Shown one piece after another: positions 4,344-7,147 of a stretch of DNA of 7,147 bases (positions are counted from its first letter, which is position 1; the number at the start of each line of letters is the position of its first letter). Location: positions 1-7,147 of the forward strand of contig CAIYYQ010000408.1 of NCBI GenBank assembly GCA_903930505.1. The letters are read 5' to 3'. The notes below the pieces were generated by a model. It saw nothing but the letters and a program-made list of their open reading frames with translations, was not told the origin of the DNA and did no database searches. Source of the stretch: Methanobacteriota archaeon. GTDB lineage: Archaea; Thermoplasmatota; E2; DHVEG-1. Position numbers and translations under genes: made by a program.

Positions 4344-7118
4344 ATGAAAAAAAGATACAGCATCATTGTATGGTTGTTCGTGTTTTTTACTTTTTTTATT
4401 GGTTCATGGAATGGTGTTAGTACAGGGGATACTAGTTTCCCTGAGTGGCGGAACCAAGGGCAAAATAAAATCATTATTCGACCGGGAGAAAGCATTTTCT
4501 TATATGCGCAGGGAAGAGATACAACTGCTCTGAATTATGCCTGGCTTGCAACCAATGAAACAGGATCGTGGATGAATGTTACCGGGCTCCCCGGCTGGAA
4601 GTATTGTAAACAAATCATTATCCATCATGAGTTCGTTGGGGCGAATTTGACGGATTTCCCTGTTCTTGTCATGTGTACCTCGTCTGATTTCACCGCGTAT
4701 GCGCAACCTGACGGCGATGATTTCGTCTTTACTGATTCGACTGCAACTATTCGATATGCTCATGAGATTGAATATTATAACAGTGCGACCGGTGAGTTGG
4801 CTGCTTGGGTGAAGATCCCGTTCCTCAGCTCTATGCAGGATACGGTATTCTATATGTATTATGGGAATGCTGATTGCGGAAGTCAGCAGAATGTCGCAGG
4901 GACATGGGATTCTAATTTCATTCTGGTGGATCATTTGACCGGTGCAACCTCTGCTGATTTAAAGGATAGTTCACCGAACCACTGGGATATCACAAGCGCT
5001 GGTGGAAACCCCAACTTTAACCAACCCGGGAAGGCTGGGCGCTGCGTTGATTTCGACGGTGTTGATGATTACCTACAAACAAATCTGTTCCGATTGCCAA
5101 CCGATAGTTCGTATACCGGTAGCGCCTGGGTGTACGTTGATGGGAATGCAGGTAAGCAACGGTTTATATTTGATGGAGTCAGCGATAACTGTGCGATTTC
5201 TTTGTCGGTTTGGACGAATGAAACATTCAAGAATTATGCAAAAACAAATTCAGGGGGAGCAACTGCTGCATCGTATAGTGCAACCAAGGTTGATGTAGCT
5301 CATCCGCAGTGGTATTATGTTTGCACACAAGTCAATGCGACTAACAATACTTTAAAACTTTTTGTCAATGGTATCATGGAACGAAATGCTCCAATAACTG
5401 GCCTCGTGAATCCTGAGCCTACTGGTCTGAACATCGGAAAATCTCAATTTCCTTCCGATCCTTGGATGAACGGGAAGATTGATGAGGTCCGCATTTCGAA
5501 CATCCCTCTGAGTGATAATTGGATTAAAACTGAATATAACATGATTGCGTCGCCATCCACTTTTATGACTGTTAACGATGGATCACCGTTACAGATGCAA
5601 AAAAACAATCAATGGCAGTGGTCGAATTTCACCTGGGAGAATCCTTCCATATCAATCGGGACACAAGTAGGTTGGAGAATCTACTATAATGATACGAGCG
5701 GGAATGTTAATTATACCCCTGCCATGAGTTTTACAATTGTCAAAGATCATAACCCCCCGGATACCCCGGAGAGATCCACAGGATCAACCTCAGGATATAC
5801 AGGAGTCGACTATTCGTACTCTGTAAACCCGGTCACTGACCCTGAAGGTGATCAAGTATCCTACCTTTTTTCTTGGGATGATGGCAGTACCAGCAACTGG
5901 CTTGATACTCCCCATGCCACCCATGCGTGGAATGCCATAGGAACCTATGAGGTAAAAGTCAAAACCAAAGATAATTACGGCGAGGAAAGCAGCTGGTCCC
6001 CATCGCTTTCTGTCATGATTATCACTTCGCTCCCTGAGCTCGTTATTAATGCTCCCTCCGCTGTTCAGGAAGGCAGTAGTTTTCCTGTTACCGTGACTGC
6101 TGGAGGGATCCCAGCTGTACATACACAAGTGGAGTTTTTCGGGAAAACATACTATGTTGATATGTATGGTCAAGTGAACCTTTCTGCTCCTTCTGTGGAA
6201 CAGACAACAGATTATCCTCTTATAGCAAGCAAGGTAGGATATCAGTCTGCTACTATGTTGATCACGGTGTTGAATTATGAAGAGGCTCTCCCGAAAGGGT
6301 ATATTTACGGGTGGATCTCAAACATTTCCGGGCAGAGTATTGAAGGCGCAAATGTTTGTGCATTGCTTGCAGATGGAGGAACAACTCTGACTTGCGCATC
6401 AACGAACAGCCAGGGGCGATATATGCTCCTTGTCCCTATCGGAAATTATACGGTTGAGGTGAGTAAACAAGGATACATCACCAGTATCAAATATTCAATC
6501 CTTGTCAAAGAGAATAATGCAACAGGTGTCAGCTTCGAGTTGAAAACCATTGAGCAGGAGATCAGTGTTTCAAAAAAAGACATTATTGACTATGCGATCC
6601 AATACGGGATAAAAGAAGGGATTGTCGGAGGAGAGATCACTATTCCAGAGAATCAACCTGGAGTTACCACAGTGTATGATGAAAGACTGTCTCTCAATCT
6701 TACCACGCCCACTGGCGAGGGCGAATTTCAGTTCACAGTAGCAGGCCCTCACGGGTCAAAAGGCACAGTTATCGCCCTTCGTATTGATAACCCTGCAGAT
6801 GTGTTAAATACAACCGTGAATGATCTTCGTGATATCGTTGTGGAATATGATAATGTTCGTATTGAAATGGCAAACAACTCAGGGGATATTTTCGGTTCGT
6901 TAACCAATGCGACTCATCCGACTTGGGCGGGGTTGCTCACTGGGAAATTATATATCCTGATTCGCATCCCTGAATTCAGCGAACACACCATTACCATTAC
7001 GACGATAATCACCAAAACCGTGGATCAAACCCTCATAATCCTCTCATACATTGCTTTTTGTATTGCTATCACGGTTGCGGTTGTCATTCCTATTCTCAGA
7101 ATCGAACGGAAAAAGTGA
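4344..7118 (+). CDS. Secreted, membrane-anchored DUF2341-LamG-PKD surface protein (second paralogue)
   Basis: A 924-residue paralogue of the protein at 254-3067, clearly alignable along its whole length; well over half of residues look identical in the first 300. By residue: signal peptide 1 to about 27; Ig-like segment 33-80; DUF2341 about 85-197; LamG-like about 200-405 (DFDG, NGKIDEVRIS); second half of the Ig-like domain 412-464; PKD-like 469-560 (KVKTKDNYGEESSWS); beta domain 563-645; carboxypeptidase-regulatory-like 650-735; membrane-proximal domain 744-887 (IPEFSEHTITI); membrane helix about 896-919; tail ERKK. Cysteines C88, C178, C234 and the pair C672/C684 match the first copy; others do not. 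About 16 N-glycosylation sequons are present, many at new positions, as expected for an exposed glycosylated protein. ATG 4344 is preferred over the in-frame GTG 4329 because the resulting MKK signal peptide matches the paralogue and the GAGGTG site is then upstream. A probable adhesin or glycan binder; no active site is seen. Confidence 0.9.
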   Translation: MKKRYSIIVWLFVFFTFFIGSWNGVSTGDTSFPEWRNQGQNKIIIRPGESIFLYAQGRDTTALNYAWLATNETGSWMNVTGLPGWKYCKQIIIHHEFVGANLTDFPVLVMCTSSDFTAYAQPDGDDFVFTDSTATIRYAHEIEYYNSATGELAAWVKIPFLSSMQDTVFYMYYGNADCGSQQNVAGTWDSNFILVDHLTGATSADLKDSSPNHWDITSAGGNPNFNQPGKAGRCVDFDGVDDYLQTNLFRLPTDSSYTGSAWVYVDGNAGKQRFIFDGVSDNCAISLSVWTNETFKNYAKTNSGGATAASYSATKVDVAHPQWYYVCTQVNATNNTLKLFVNGIMERNAPITGLVNPEPTGLNIGKSQFPSDPWMNGKIDEVRISNIPLSDNWIKTEYNMIASPSTFMTVNDGSPLQMQKNNQWQWSNFTWENPSISIGTQVGWRIYYNDTSGNVNYTPAMSFTIVKDHNPPDTPERSTGSTSGYTGVDYSYSVNPVTDPEGDQVSYLFSWDDGSTSNWLDTPHATHAWNAIGTYEVKVKTKDNYGEESSWSPSLSVMIITSLPELVINAPSAVQEGSSFPVTVTAGGIPAVHTQVEFFGKTYYVDMYGQVNLSAPSVEQTTDYPLIASKVGYQSATMLITVLNYEEALPKGYIYGWISNISGQSIEGANVCALLADGGTTLTCASTNSQGRYMLLVPIGNYTVEVSKQGYITSIKYSILVKENNATGVSFELKTIEQEISVSKKDIIDYAIQYGIKEGIVGGEITIPENQPGVTTVYDERLSLNLTTPTGEGEFQFTVAGPHGSKGTVIALRIDNPADVLNTTVNDLRDIVVEYDNVRIEMANNSGDIFGSLTNATHPTWAGLLTGKLYILIRIPEFSEHTITITTIITKTVDQTLIILSYIAFCIAITVAVVIPILRIERKK

Positions 7119-7131
7119 GACGAAATTATTA

Positions 7132-7144
7132 TAATTCTCTTTTT
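7132..7144 (+). terminator. Possible T-rich terminator after the second surface-protein gene
   Basis: A T/C-rich run ending in T5 (7140-7144) lies about 20 bases after the stop. It could be an archaeal termination tract, but the window ends here. Confidence 0.3.
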
Positions 7145-7147
7145 CAT

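Noticed and set aside
254..7118. Mobile element, CRISPR or RNA gene
   Set aside because: No transposase or integrase, terminal repeats, regularly spaced repeats, or tRNA/rRNA-like sequence were seen on either strand.

Overview
The window looks archaeal, most likely from an uncultured euryarchaeon of the Thermoplasmatota type. Three things point that way. Start sites carry GGTGA or GAGGTG Shine-Dalgarno sequences. Promoters look like archaeal TATA boxes (AAAATATTTATA) rather than bacterial -35/-10 elements. The large proteins have the DUF2341-LamG-PKD architecture with a C-terminal membrane anchor that is common in archaeal surface proteins. The lineage call is inferred from protein style and has not been tested by a search.

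Layout: (1) bases 1-42 hold the last 13 codons of an upstream membrane or surface protein, followed by a T-rich AT-rich intergenic region of 211 bases. (2) 254-3067 encodes a 937-residue secreted, membrane-anchored multidomain surface protein. (3) 3118-3402 encodes a 94-residue protein with three membrane segments. (4) Only four bases later, 3407-4165 encodes a 252-residue cytoplasmic protein with three winged-helix (wHTH) DNA-binding domains. (5) 4166-4343 is a regulatory intergenic region with a TATA promoter and a perfect dyad. (6) 4344-7118 encodes a 924-residue paralogue of the first surface protein, nearly colinear with it. All genes are on the + strand.

The two large proteins share the same domain order: signal peptide, first half of an Ig-like beta domain, inserted DUF2341 plus LamG cassette, second half of the Ig-like domain, PKD-like domain, another beta domain, carboxypeptidase-regulatory-like domain, a strongly conserved membrane-proximal domain, one membrane helix and a basic tail. 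They are probably cell-surface adhesion or glycan-binding proteins. No enzyme active site is visible.

Their promoters also share a block: 20 of 21 bases match over the TATA region, followed by CAGTATA and ATGGTGA at nearly equal spacing. The duplication therefore included the control region. The downstream copy has about 90 extra leader bases containing a perfect inverted repeat, a good candidate operator. The small membrane protein plus triple-wHTH protein between the paralogues resembles a membrane-tethered one-component regulator split into two genes. The working hypothesis is a self-contained locus in which this pair controls one or both surface proteins. That link is inference from position and DNA motifs only.
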